A stretch of DNA of 64,000 bases from Acanthochlamys bracteata. Lineage: Eukaryota > Streptophyta > Magnoliopsida > Pandanales > Velloziaceae. Both the position numbers and the translations under genes were made by a program. Numbering within the stretch: position 1 is the first letter of the stretch; each line of letters begins with the position of its first letter. A model generated the notes under the pieces. The model worked only from the letters and a program-made list of their open reading frames with translations. It made no database searches and was not told the origin of the DNA. Positions 1 through 13,900 of the stretch are shown in pieces. The stretch lies in the NCBI GenBank assembly GCA_019914995.1, contig CM034129.1, forward strand, positions 6,399,725 through 6,463,724. Reading direction: 5' to 3'.

Positions 1-348
1 GGTCGGTGAAAGGTGGGCTGCGAAAGGGAGCAGTGTAACGGTGGTTAGCATTATGGATGGGTGGGTAGGAGTGGTTAGCATTAGGGATGTGTGCTGATGT
101 TTGCGGATAGTGAATGTTATTAAGGTTTGGAGAGGTGATCTATTCAGATCTGGCGTGCAGTAGGGTAGAAAAAGATGTAGGTATGGAAACGGATAGGGTA
201 GGTAGTAACATAGGAGGATGAGAAAAGTGTGCAGTAAGGATAGGATATGCAATGGTTGGAAATAATTGTCGTTATTATTGTCGAACCATTTGCTGAGTTT
301 CATAGAGTTCCCCGTTAATCTGGAGATGATGGAAGTAATAAAATTTAG

Positions 349-540
349 TTAATCCTTGATGCCGGGATCTTCATTATTGTGGGAGTCTTGAGCGTTGGTT
401 AGTGTGGCGGGATTCCCTATGTTAACAGTTGGCCAAGAAGACTTTGTGTCTGATGATTTTGCTACGTAGAAGCTAGAAATCCCATAACAACCTGGCTCTG
501 GATAGTAAGTTGATGCAAGTTGGCGGCTGAAACTAATCAA
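349..540 (-). other. coding-like open frame, possible terminal exon
   Basis: A 63-codon open frame on the minus strand, with a more even residue mix than the AT-rich shadows around it. It ends in Pro-Gly-Ile-Lys-Asp and a stop. An AG acceptor-like site after a T-rich run lies at its upstream edge, so it could be a last exon of a gene spread over the first 540 bases or beyond the window. No family was recognised and no second exon was found. It may be chance. Confidence 0.2.
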
Positions 541-3500
541 AAGTTAAAATTACGGGTGGCAATATATGACTCGATTCAAAATTTTAACAAATAATTGATC
601 TATTTAATTCAAATTAGGGTTAAAAAATTTGACATATAAATATATAATTGAGTTAGAATTGAACGAATTTGATCTAATTATTAAATGAATTAATTTGGTC
701 GAAATTGATTAACTAATTCGAATTGCCATTTCTTTAAGGAACAAGTCTTTTTTCATTTTTCATTAACGTATAATAAAATTTTAGTAATAAAAAAAATCGA
801 TAATAGTAATTTATAATTTATTAAGTTATATTATATTTATAACTAATCGTTTACTTTTATGCCTTAGTATAATAGTGTAAGATGAGAATTATAATATTAT
901 CGAAATTATTACTATATAGATTTTTTTTTAATAAGGAATTTACATTTTGTAACAAAACTTTTATCAAAATTTGTCAGCTAGTTATATTTGTCAAAATTTT
1001 TATCAAAAGTATTACAATATTTTTATAATCATAACATCTCAATTGTCACCACATATTTTTAAAAAGATAAAAATAAAAAAATTTTTGAAATATTCTAAGG
1101 ATTGGTGAAAATATTAAAAAACACATATTTTGATGGATATTCACTATATCTCTTCACCAAGAACATGCACATTCATTCTTACTAAATTTACGATTTCACT
1201 CAAGTTTTAAAGTGTAGAATTAAAAAATTAAAAATCATAATTATTAAATGGATCGATCCCACTTCGATCCGGTTATCAATAAGTTGAGTAATGATTGATA
1301 ATTTTCATCTATATAAATATATGGATTAGATTAGAATTGAATAAATTTGATCAGATTATTAAATGAGTCGATCTAAAACCAACCCATCCATTCAAATTAT
1401 ACCTCTAGCTAAAACAAAAAACTAGAAAAGAAATAATGTAATTCTCCTCCAAATATCTAACACAAGTTCTAAGCTGTTTGGCGAAGCGTTTTACAAAAGC
1501 AACTTATCAGCTTTTTATTTTTACGTTTTTCAATAAATATTTTATAATATTTTACAAAATCTATTAAAAATTTAGAAAATATAAAAAAGTTCTTCGTAGT
1601 AAGAGCTTTTTATTGCTTATTTTTATTATTTTTTTGAAGTCAAAATAGTGGAGTTCGTTTATCGAAATAGAATAAAAATAATTTCTATTTAAAAAAAAGT
1701 TTTTTTCAAAAGTAATCACAAACACCTAATACTCAGTGATTTTCCTACTATAACTACTAGTATTTTATTCTTACTATAATTCTTTCCATATTAGATTCAC
1801 ATGCCACTTATGGTTAATTATGCCCAGGGCAAGTCAAGCAACTCTTTACTGCCCTCCTAATGCGATGAAGGCGATCTTCATGCATCTCTTTGCTGGGTGT
1901 ATCAAAATTGCTTCAGCTTTTTGATTCCTTGAGATAGTGCAAGCAATCAATGCGAATGCGTCAAAACAATCCCTTACGGCCAATAGTTTCTCGGCAAAGA
2001 GAGCTAAATTAATGAATGTTGGTACTTGCAGCAGCGACGTGAATATTGGTTATTGGTTGTGGTCTAAGAATAACAAAACAAAATGGCATCCTTGTACCGC
2101 ACCTTTAGTTTTTCGCTCAACAATATAGTTGATTTACATAGAGCTGTCATGCATGATTAAGAATTACGCATTCAGAAAGACCACACCTTATTTATGTTCT
2201 ATGTTCTCGCGTGCTCACACATGTGAAACATGTTATGGTTAGACGAATTTATTTACTAGAGCTTGTATCAGACTTCTCCAGAGTTAAACACTGGAGATTA
2301 GTCAGTGTTTGTTGCTAAATAATAGTGAATCTAGGAAACAAATCACAAGCATGAAATGAGCAGAAGCAAAAAAATGAGTACACTTTCGTCAATTACTTGC
2401 ATCTTCATAATGCATGGTACAGTTTGCACTGGCCGCAGGTGACATGACGCACAACATTATTGTCTACTATCATAATAATTCCTCTCTTTCCCTTGATACC
2501 TTAATTTGATGATCATTTTGATGTAAATCTAGAGATGGAAAAGCGAATTTTGCTTATGGAAACTGGAAAGAATGAAGTAGACAAATTTACACTGCTTTTG
2601 CTAAACGGTGTTAATGTAAGTGCTGCCAAAAGAGTTGGCATGAAAACACTCCTTGAATAAATCATTTTGAACTACTAATTTATTGTTCGAATCTTATTCT
2701 CATTTACTAGAGAGAAAGTAACCTTTTTTTCAATCCCCAGAAAAAGAATAGGAAAAGAAAATCATCCTTTCAATTACGTAATTGCAAAAATCTTTTCCGA
2801 AATAAAGGGACGTTAAGTTGGCTGAAATTTTTTAAAAAAATACAATTTCTTAATTGTGAAGAACTTGTATGTAACCAAAAAAATAGGTATAGCCATATGC
2901 TTCACAAGAGTAAATTCGCTATTTTTGGACTTTAATGATCTCAAAGCAAGCTTTCTAAGTGCTTATCGTGGGATTGGGAGCCTAAGATTTTCACAACTCA
3001 ATTTGAAGTAGATGAGTGGTATAGATTGGATCCACGTCATGCGCTGCTGTTAGCTTCTTCTTTCCTTCTAACCGTTCTCGATGCCGACGAAATTCAGCAC
3101 TCAATTTCTGTTCAACAAGAAGAAGAGCAACACCACCGTCTTCAATTCTATAAAATTCCAAATTTTCAAAACAAAAAAGAACTAAAATAGGAGAGGAAGA
3201 AGAATGGCAAATCAAATAGATTGACTTATAAAAAGAGGAAAAAAAAAAAAAAAAGAACGTAGCATTTTCGAGCCATTCCTAGTTAACGAAACCTACACCG
3301 TCATGCCTAGTTCATCGAGCTCGCACTCAATCCTAACACTATCACAACACAACCACAACGTTTTTGCCCTCACCGTTTCCTAAACTACTACAATCTCTCA
3401 CCCATTATCATCTCAAAGACAATTCTCTGTTCCATTTCACACCCCCAATTGGGTTTAATTAAAATTGTATATATTCAAAATTTAACAATATTTATTAGAC

Positions 3501-4750
3501 TGATCTTGGAGTTAAATTTCTTTTTTCTTTTCTCAAAAAGTTTACATATTTTGGCAATCCAAATGTATCCAAATACTTAGCATTTTATTTAGTTAATATA
3601 AAGAAATGTAATAAAAGATATAGAAAAATAAAATTTTCATTATCTAAGAAAAAGTAAGCTTATATATAAAGTTTTGTGAATTTATTTATTTTTCATTTAT
3701 CCAACTGGTAACAAAATTATACTGTTTTTTAATATTATTTTTTGAGGAAATAAACAAAAGAAAAATTATCACAAGTGAATTTTTTCAGATTCAGCAAATA
3801 AAAAAAAGAAATTAAAAAATTAGAGATAAAATAAAATTGTAGAAAAAATAGATATTTTATTACCAGAAACAAGTGCCGTAAATATTTCAAAATACGCTCT
3901 CAAATTAATTTGTTGAAGGTATTTAGTGATCCAAGATTTTTTTAATATTGACAAAATTAAATAAAAGTTTTCAATTATTAACTCCTTAAAATTGACATAT
4001 GGCATCTATTCTAGCGTCTAATTCCGCTTTTATATATCTAGCTTTTACAGATTGTTAGGTCTATTACATCGCAGAAACTTAGCCGTATTGGCCATTTAAA
4101 AAATGGGTTAAGATTAAAGTGATACTTTGGAGTTCTTCAACTCCTTTTATTCTAACTTTTTTTAATTTAAATTTTGATAATATTTTATAAAAATTTAAAA
4201 AATACAGAATAATTTTATATTATAAAATTTTATTATTATTTATTATTATTATTAAAAATAAAATTTATTTTTTAAAACTTTAAAATATTATTATTTTAAA
4301 ATATTTTTAAAAAATACTTCCAAATATCGGCTCCGCTTTGGCATTGCTTTTAACTTTTTACTTCATCTTCTTTTTAGTTTTTCATGTTCAAAGAAACTTC
4401 AATATTTAGGAATTTATTTAAAAGAATTTTAAAAGCATATGTAAATTGTACGTTAGGATCAAAGAAAATAAGCTCTTTTTCTGAAATGTCTCAATAAAAT
4501 TTTTTTTACCAAATCATTTTTCATAAGTAATTCTAAACAATTTCTAAAGAGTTCAAACGCTAGAAGCAGATTTGGATGACAAAAAAATAAAACTTTAAAT
4601 TTATTTTGAAGAATTATATATCTAATAAAGTTATGTCGTTATATTTATTAATACTTTAAAACTTCAAAAATTTTTTTTTTTACAGTATTGTGAAAGAATT
4701 TTTAGACTTAAAAAATTCAAAAACTTCTTTAATAAATCATGCCCAATATG
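541..4750. other. AT-rich region upstream of CYP37, no gene seen
   Basis: Long A/T-rich tracts with only short chance frames. Two related segments (about 625-705 and 1,305-1,385) share a run close to attagaattgaa-aaatttgatc-attattaaatga, suggesting an old dispersed repeat. A slightly GC-richer patch at 3,290-3,450 has a short plus frame starting Met-Pro-Ser-Ser-Ser and closing after 26 codons. I see no splice-supported gene. The proximal promoter of CYP37 should lie in the last few hundred bases, but no single TATA box stands out. Confidence 0.5.
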
Positions 4751-4754
4751 GCCT

Positions 4755-4952
4755 ATGGCTTGTCCAGCGTGGATGGTAGTGGATAAGCCGCTGAGCAGCA
4801 GGAGCTCCGTTAGACAGAAACGATCACAAGCTTTCATAACTATTTTGGTTAACAGAAGAAAAAGAAAAAGATTGGATTGGCGGGATTTTTCTTTTATTTT
4901 TTGCTCTCAAAACTTTTTGAATCAAAGATTGAAAGATAAACGACTGAGATGA
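4755..4952 (+). promoter_or_regulatory. possible upstream ORF overlapping the CYP37 start
   Basis: A 65-codon frame opens 194 bases before the CYP37 start, and its TGA overlaps that ATG as ATGA at 4,949-4,952. If the mRNA begins upstream of 4,755, this would be an upstream ORF ending exactly at the main start, a layout that allows reinitiation. The peptide resembles nothing known to me. The transcription start is unknown, so this may be promoter DNA only. Confidence 0.25.
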
Positions 4953-7900
4953 GTTCGACTTATTTCAGTTTCCTCGCTGCTCCGGCTCTCAGCTTCAGGC
5001 CGGGAACAACTGCCCCGTTTCTTTCTCATGGCAGCAGAAGACAAGCTCGGTTTGGACCTCTTCGCGCTTGCTACTATCAGGTAACAAAAAATCAAACCAC
5101 CTGCATATTTAAGAAGAATGAGGGCTCCTGCTATGATTTTGCTTGTTTAGTTCGTTTTTGTTTTCTTTGGACGAACAGTGTCATCAGGTATTGACGTATG
5201 ATATACTTTTCTTTAACATATTTTTAGGGTATGTGATTGCTGTTGAAATTTGAGAATCATGATTATACTTGAATATGCAACTTATTCAGTATTAATGTTT
5301 TTAAAAGTTCTGTTAGAATATTTGGCTAGATCTAGTTTCAAAAGAAGCTAAGGCAAGGTAGATAGATTTCCAAATGATGCAGTGAGAAAATGAGCTAGAT
5401 ATGTCGATTGGAAAAGAGCTGTCTTTTACTCTTCATTCACTGTTTTATGTAGATATAAAATTGGGTAGTTAAAGAATATGGAAAACTATCATATGTACAA
5501 AGAAAGAAATCACTAGGAAAGACGAGCTTATATAAAATATGTGATCTAAGGTAGTGGAAAAAAATCATTGTAATCCACAGTGCATATCTCTGATAATGGC
5601 ATGATATCTCTATAATACTTCCCCTCAAGTTGTTGTATACAGGTTGCGAATATCCAACTTGCCTCGTGCTTTGCTCATTTGTGAAAATCTGGATTAGTGG
5701 TAATGTGAATGGTTGCTTTATTGTCACATAATAAGACAATGTTTGGTAGCATCCAAAAATTTGGAGCAAAGAGCGTAACCTTATGATTTCACATGTGCTT
5801 CTTGCAATTGCTCTATATTCCTCTTCAGCCGAAGACATAGAAACTATTTCTTACTCAAAGCAAGGGAATATGTTAAAAGCCTATGATTAACATGTGATTC
5901 GACAGCTTGCCCAATCGGAGTCAAGAAAGCAACAAGGTTGAGATTGCTTGTTGATAAGACTATGATCCAAAGAATGAGAAGGTGATATGCGACATCTAGA
6001 TGAGTCTTGCGAGGTTGTAGCATAAATTGACTTAAAATTGATTGCAAAAACAATGTCTAGCTGTGTAGTTGTTACATAAACTAGTCGAACAATTGAGATG
6101 GTGGTAGATGATGGGTCAGTGAGGGCTTCACCTTCGTCAACAAGTTTTAGATTTTGCTCAATGGGATGATCAGCTACTCTTGCACTGGTATCACCAGAAT
6201 CTTCAAATATGTCAATCAAATATTTGTGTTGGTTAAGATGGATACCATATTGGATCCAACAACTTTTGTTTCAAGAAAATATTTAAGTTTTCTGAGATCC
6301 TTGATTCAAAAAATTTGATGAAATAGAGCCTTAAGATTGTAGACTTGCTGGAGCATTATTATGTGATGATAATATTATTGACATGAACACATCCATACAT
6401 CCTTGTTTTAGATAAAATTAGGAGTGATTTTCTTGTGATCAAGCAGAATTACAATGAAGAATGCTGATGAAATTTCGGCAAACCAATTTCAGGGAGTTTG
6501 TTTGAGTTCTTAAATAGATTTATGAAGTTGACAAACAAGATTCTCCACCTTTTGAGGACGTCTAGGAGGAAGAGTCATAAAAACTTCTTCATGTAATTCT
6601 CCATACAGAATGCATTTTGTACGTCAAGTCGGTAAAGGCCAATTCTTTGTAATCACTATTGCAAGTAGAACTTGAACAATCATGAGTTTAGTAATAGGAG
6701 TCACCATTCTATGATAATCTATAACTTGGCTTGTATAAATTTCCCAACTAAGTGAGCCTTGTACCTCCTGATGCTGCCATCAATATTTCCTTTGATTTTG
6801 AAACCCATTTGCAACTGACTGGTATCCTCTCAGAAGGCAAGGGGATAAAGACCACATCTTATACTTCTCCAGAGCTTGAAGCTCACTAGCGATTGCTTAC
6901 CTCCACTCACACTATTTTGCAACTTTATAAAAACATTTTGGTAGTGCCATCATGCCGTGGAATCTAAGAAACTAAGAAAGCCTTTGTGTGAGAGAGAACA
7001 AGAATCATAAGAGATGGAGTCAGCAAAGGAATACATTGTACTTGTTGCCTAGAAAGAACATTGGGAATGGACATTGAACAATGATAATCTTTTTCATAAC
7101 TTAAGAGGTTGATGCTTCCTTAAGGATCAGTGAAGTTCTGGTAAAGGCGGTTGTTTAGTAAGTTTTGATGCATCTAGCAACAACAAATTATGAATATGTG
7201 CATCCGTGATAAGAAGGGGAAACGGGGTCTTTTTGTTGGATGTAGGTTGGAGTTGAAAGGGAAAGATGAGCTTCAAGAAAATGACATCTCTATTGATATA
7301 AGATTTCTCTAATTGCAAATGGTAGATTCTATAACCTTTTTAAGCAAATGGATAGCCAATAAAAACACCTGCCGAAGCACGAATCTCAAATTTATGCTTG
7401 ATGTTAGTGTAATGTCCATGATATAAACATAGAAAAGAACTTTGAAGTGTTGATATGTGGGTAATTGCTGAAATAGCAATTCACGAAGAGTTTTGCATAG
7501 TAGGTGGCATATTTGTAAATATGTAATAGCAAGACTCAATTATCCTAAGATCAAGTTGTTACAATGTAAAAGGTGTCTTAGTCTTCTTGAGGTGGTTGTA
7601 TGCTATTTTGTTTAAAGGTGTTGTATGGAGACTTATTAAATTAAGAAATGCATTCATGCCATGATCGAAGAATTCTAAACCATTATAGCTCCTAATTTAG
7701 CGAACATATCTGCTAAATTGAGTTTGTGTCGTGGCAAAAAATGCTTAACATATTATAAATTTCAGATCTATGTTGTATTAAATAAATCCAAGTATTCTTG
7801 GAATAACACCAACCATTGCTAAAACATATCTCGCACTACTTATAGGTAGGCTTTAATAAGGACTCTAAATATCCATGTGAAGTAATTCCAAACAAGCAGT

Positions 7901-10900
7901 TGTAATTGTAATTTAGCTTAACGAAAAAAGATGATATGCAATATTTGGCCAAGGGCGTAAAGTGTAGATTACATTTGTTTAAAAATGAAATGTAAGGATT
8001 TAGGCTAGAGAAATATAGAGTTGAAGTAGGAGTAGGGTGTCTGAAGAGAAATAGCATATGTTGATAATAGTTGGTTAATGAGCATGAAAGTGAGGGAGGT
8101 TCTCTCAAACTCCAAATAGTAGATACCATTATGCTTTCTGCCTATTCAAACCTTCTTCCACGTCTTTGGTTCTTGAAAGATACAATGTTGTGAAAAAAAA
8201 AATGTGATAAGTAATTTAGAGTTCTAGTAATCATGCTAACTGACAAGTAAATACTTAAAGCAGGAACATGAAATATCATCTGATGATATTTGAGGACTGA
8301 GTTTTTCGGAGCCGATATGGGTTGCTTGAACTCCAGTACTATTTGGAAGTTTAACAGGTGGATTAAAATAAACATAAAATTTATCAAAACCATCGACATT
8401 ATGAGTCATGTGATCACTGCATCTTGAATCAATAATTTAGGATTTATTATTAGTAGATGAAGATAGGGAAATAAACTTTTACTTGCAAAATTGGCTTGAA
8501 ATACTAGAACATTGTGGAATTGGCATTCTCCAAGATTTATCATGGTCATATTCATGAATTAACTTTTCGTACCAAACTAGCAGCATGAGCATCAATACTA
8601 GCACTCTTACCGTGGTGGCTCTGCTCCTTAGGATATGTATATTGACCTCCTTTATCTGTTGATCTTGCCCATTTAGAATAACCATTTGAAAACACCAAAA
8701 GTTATATTCACTTAATGAGGGTTGCATATATACTGCAACAATTATGCAAAGACTAAGTGAATTTTATCTCCATTCCACATCATTCTTGAACAATTTGCAT
8801 AACCAAATCCAATCAATGACTTAATGAACAAAGTTCGTTCAGTTATTAAACATCATGTGTTTGACTTGTCAAAGATTACTTTGTGTATCAATGAAGATAA
8901 ATTGATGTTTATATTCAACCCGTTACAATTGGTTCTAGTTATAGAAGAATTAACTTTGAAAATTGAAAGAAAGGTTACGTGGAGAAGAAATTGGAAGTCG
9001 ATTGGCATGAGTTGTGGTTTCTTATGGCGGAAGATGAGTATGAGCACAAGAGGAGAACCCTAACCAGTAGTGGCTAGAGGGTCTAAGATGATTGCTGGAA
9101 TGAGAGGAGGTTGACGATGGAGAAATGAAATTCTAATTAGGGCCCGAGAAGGAGAATTAAAAAAACAAGCAGTGAAAAAAATGGAGCTCGAGTTAAAAAT
9201 AGCAATAGTGGCCGAAACTACTTTGGTCTCTACTGCTTAACATTAAGAAAACCTAAATTAATTAATAAATATATAAATAACCACACTATGATATATTTTA
9301 TATATATATATTTATGTATTAAAATATTGACTTATATACACATGTTAGGATGGTATATATTAGAACCTTAATATACTGTGAATTTGTTGTGAGGGAAAAA
9401 GAAAGAGGAAAGAGAAGAACTGGAGAAACAGAGGGCAGAATAGGAATAGCTAAAGAAAGACTAGAGTAAACTCCTTCATAATACTTCCTAGGGCATACAT
9501 GAATTTATAAATTTTGCTGCCACGCTAACGCATGCAAGAATTTCCATGTTATTGTAATAGTTCCCCAAAAAAATTTCCAAGATAAATAAGTAACTAGGCA
9601 CTTGGCCAAACTTGGAAAGCCAAGTGTCAGAGTCGGTTACCTACGTGCCTTACTCCAAGTGACCAATGGTTGCTTTGGTCTCTGAGACTCGCAAGCATTC
9701 CAAATTCTGACATAGCATGGTGTGGGCTTCTCTGAAGTAGTCTAGATGAATCAGGAGTCCTACATGAGCCCTTGGTAGTATTTGCCAAGGATATGTCAAT
9801 TATGGCCCCCAACGAGAATGCATGTGGCTGTGACTGGTACCCGTTTTCTGCCCTCGCCCTTGCATCTGTGGCAATCAACCGATGCTCGGGTGCCCATCAC
9901 CTTCACCCATGGGAGGCCTCATGCCTTGCCCTTATATGATGCTGTAGGGGTCGGCCAGTGGGATCTACATTCATTATCATAACGCTACTTGCGAGGTACC
10001 CTCTTCAAGTAGCTTTTCAATGCTCATTCTGAAATCTATTATGTATTAAATAAATGATTTTTTTTTAAAAGATTTAAATGTTAAAGTCTGTATTATATAC
10101 GTATTACCAGTTTTAAATTAATTGAATTTTATATATATTCAAATATATGTAATTTCTTTGTGACATACACGCTTGTAGGTCCTAATTTGATTTTAGTCAT
10201 GCAGCCAGCAAACATTAGCTTTTTTTTGGTTTTTAGTTAAGTATAGCTAACAAAAAATCATCTATAATAGCATTTTAAAGATTGGTCTAAAATATTAATA
10301 AAAAGTATTACAAATGATCTAACAAATGATCCAACAATACAATTTTCAAATTGATGTGTGGAATTGTTAAAACATGATCTAATAGAATTCTCTGATATAT
10401 ACACATTATATGTATGCTTATGTATATATTAATGATCATCCAAATGTCCATCTTTTTAATTAATTAACCATCAAAGCCCTTTTCATTTTAAATAAGTTGA
10501 AGATGCTTCAAAGTGTAAATGAAATTATTTACCTTAAGCTATAGAGATGCTTTTAAAATTCTTAAAAATGGTGAATGCAATAAATTGTTTTCAAACCCAT
10601 CAATCATACTTTGCATGAAAATCTATATTTGATGTAATAAATATTATATAATTAAATCGATAAAAATGAAAATTAATGACGACTAATAGAAATTTGGTCG
10701 TTATTGAAGCCTAATTTGCGACCAAAGTCTTGTTGGTTGCTAGTACTAATGACAATTGTGTTAGACATTATAAAACCACTATATAAATTAATGGTTCATT
10801 AGAATGCAATAAATTAAATATGCATTCATGTTGGAATGCTAAAGGACAAAGGAAGATAAAATATTATCCAATAGGTTGGAAGGTTAATGGTTAAAGAACT

Positions 10901-13900
10901 TGAAGCATATCTTGAAAGATGGAAAGCTAAAGGACTCAATTAGTGGGAAGATTGAATCACAACGGTTTGAAAGTTCAACAGCCTTTTTGGACACACTATA
11001 TATATGGGTAAGAAGCATCAATCACATCATTCATAAAATCAAATGTGAAAGATAGAACCAAAACATTTTAATGAGAGTTTCTACTTAAAGTGTAACAGAA
11101 AGAATTTGTAATTATTTTGGTTTAGTGAATTTCTCAAATCTAGTTGGCTTTTCTGTAGAGTTTTTCTTATTTTTCTCCATATAAATCTCTTCTCATTCTT
11201 GTATTGTTTATACAAAATTTTTGAATGTGTTTTATATTTTTACCGCGTTTATCGGAGCATTAGAGAATCAGCTAAATGATTTTTCAGAGAAAAGATGCCA
11301 AAAGATTGAGCGAAATGGTTTGGCACATATTTATCTTACTTTGACCAATGATATTTTGCTAAATGTATTGAAAAACAAGACAGCAAAGGCAGTATGAGAG
11401 AAGCTGGGAAATGTTTATGCTAAGAAGTCACCGCAACATGCCCCTTTTTTAAAGAGAAAGATGTATTCTCTACGCATGTTAGACTCAACCTTTGCTTCAG
11501 GGCACTTGGGTTCGTTGGAGGTTTTATTTTCTCAATTGACAATGTTGGAAAAAAAGATAGATACTAATTAACGTGTCTAAATCCTTCTACAGAGCCTTTC
11601 CGATTCCTTTAATCAGTTAGTGATTAACCTCACTAGTATGACTGATATAAATTCTCTTATTTATGATGAGGTAGTAGTAGCTGTTTTAGAGAAAGAATAT
11701 CGCTGCAAATAGCACCAAACTGAAGCCTTATTGATTGCACAAGATAACTTGGTAAGAAACGAAAGTTCAATAATGGTGCTACACAGAAGAAGAACAAGCG
11801 ACAGGTGAAGTGTTATGTCTTTGAAAAGTTTGGGCATTTCGAAAGGAAAAGAAAGACCATGACAAATAAGGTTGGAGGTGCAGATCATTCGAAATTTTTT
11901 ACTTGTGTGGCGTATAACTGTGATGATAATGAGGCTGTAGTAGGAGAGACGGTTGTTACTGCATGGGACAAGTCCAAATTTCTAGATGATTGGATCTTGA
12001 ATTCAGGAGCATCCTGACACATGACTTCTAAAATGAATTTGTTTCATCACTATAAGCTATTTCTAAAGGTGCCGTGCAGATGGGATATGAACAAGTCTTT
12101 GAAGTTGATAGAGTCGGTTTCGTTAAATTTAGGGCAAATGATGAAAGAATATGCATCATCAGTAAGATACGTCATGTGTTTGGTCTTACAAAAAATTTGT
12201 TATCTGTAGGATAACTGGATGTCATAGACTGCATGACTTGTGTTGGAAACAAGATTATAACGGTCATTAAAAAAATGGGCAGAAAATTTTGGAAGTTGAA
12301 AAAATATGTTAAACCTATATAAGGTGCATGGGGTGACACTAACGTAAAGAGAAGCTTGTGTTGCATTAAGCAACATTGAAGATATCATGCGAGCGTGGGA
12401 TTTGAAACTTGGGCATATATTGGAACGTGGTTTGAAAATTCTCATTGATCGGAAGCTCCTGCCAGGGTTATCCTATATAAAGTTACCATTCTGCGAGGAA
12501 TGCGTCACCGGTAAGCAGCACCGGGCAAAGTTTGGGAGATCAATTTTCAGGACTAAAGATAAACTCGATTTGGTTCACTTGGACGTGTGAGAATCACCGC
12601 AACTATCTTTTGGTGGTGCTAAATATTTTATTTAATTTATTGATGATTTTTTCTGAAGAAGTTGGGTGTTTTCAATCCGAAAAAAGTCAGAGGTCTTTGA
12701 GGTGTTCAAGTTCTTCAAAGCCTGGGTGAAACTTAATTCTAGCAGCAGGATCAAGTGTTTTAGATTGGACAATGGTGGAGAATATAAAAATGGAGAGTTC
12801 GTTATTTTTCTGGTACAAGAAGGGATCAAAAGGCAGTCACGGTAGCTTACACGCCTTTAGTAGAATGGAGTAGAGGAGCGATTCAATAAACACTAGCTGA
12901 GCGGGTACGTGTTATGCTACAAGCGGCTGGTTTTCTACATAGATTTTAGGCAAAAGCGGTCAAGACTGTCTGCTATGTGCTATTGAATTCCTTCTACTAC
13001 CATTGATTTGAAAATTTCAATTAAATTATGGACTGGTGCCACTGTGCTTATTCTCGTTTATACATTTTTGGTCGTTCGGTATATGTGATGTATAATGCCA
13101 GAAAAGAACCAAACTGGATCCGAAGTTCAGGAGATGCTTATTCCTTGGGTATGCTGAAAATGTTTTGAGTTATCGCTTATGTGATCTCACTGCATATAAG
13201 GTTATTTTTAACAGGGATATTATTTTTGCGGAAGACTAGTTGCAAAAAATGACTATTAGCGATGATGTAAGGGAGAATGAGGTATCACTCCTATTGGTGA
13301 CCACATCGGTACTGGAGAAGAATAATTGAAAAGACGATTCTAGTTTGGAGCATAAAGCAGTAGATGAACACATGGAAGAGGATGAAGTTTTCAAGCCTAC
13401 GTACCTTAGGTGTTTAACTCGGAAGAGAAAGACACTTGAGAAGTATGAGAATTATTTTATGGAGTTATTTTAATTTACATATTGCTTATTTATAGAGAAA
13501 TGAGAGTTATTTTTTCTCAAAAAAGCGCTGGAGAGTCTAGATGCGTCTCTGTAGATGGAAGCTATGTAGGAACAACTTGAGACGCTTTATAAAAATAGGA
13601 CATAAGAGTTGGTCTTTCTGCCCCAAGACCGTAAAGTTATTGGGAATAAATAGGTTTATAAGATCAAGCGAGACAGCAATGATCAAATAAAACAGTACAG
13701 TGCTCGGTTGGTGGTGAAAGACTACGCACAGAAAAAAGGGATCGATTTTGATGAGATATTTTTTCTAGTGGTACGTTTGACAACTATTCGTGTGGTCTTA
13801 GCGCTGTGTGCATCATCATATCTCTATTTTGAACAGCTCGATGTGAAGACGACGTTCTTGCATGGGGAGCTGGAAAAAAAAAAATATATGGTCCAGACAG

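Larger units (their letters stand above)
5311..9110 (-). mobile_element. decayed Ty1/copia element in CYP37 intron 1
   Basis: On the minus strand, pieces of a copia polyprotein read in order from high to low coordinates. They are the gag C-terminus (about 8,720-8,460, with a KGGQYTYPKEQSHHGK-like stretch), the protease region (IIDSRCSDHMTHN near 8,440-8,400), a GAG-pre-integrase/integrase region (8,130-7,500), the reverse transcriptase N-part (7,090-6,480), and the RNase H end (6,219-5,640, including SSAEEEYRAIARSTCEIIRL). Frames break every few dozen codons, so it is dead. The N-terminal gag is not visible. The likely 5' LTR scrap is beyond the nested insertion at 16,146-16,241. Confidence 0.8.

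Noticed and set aside
3230..3256. Poly-A tract after 3,215 as the tail of a processed retrocopy
   Set aside because: No source gene is recognisable next to it and no flanking duplication was seen.
4949..5194. 81-codon plus frame read as an independent small protein
   Set aside because: The first 44 codons are the CYP37 transit-peptide exon. The remainder is intron 1 read through the GT donor at 5,081.
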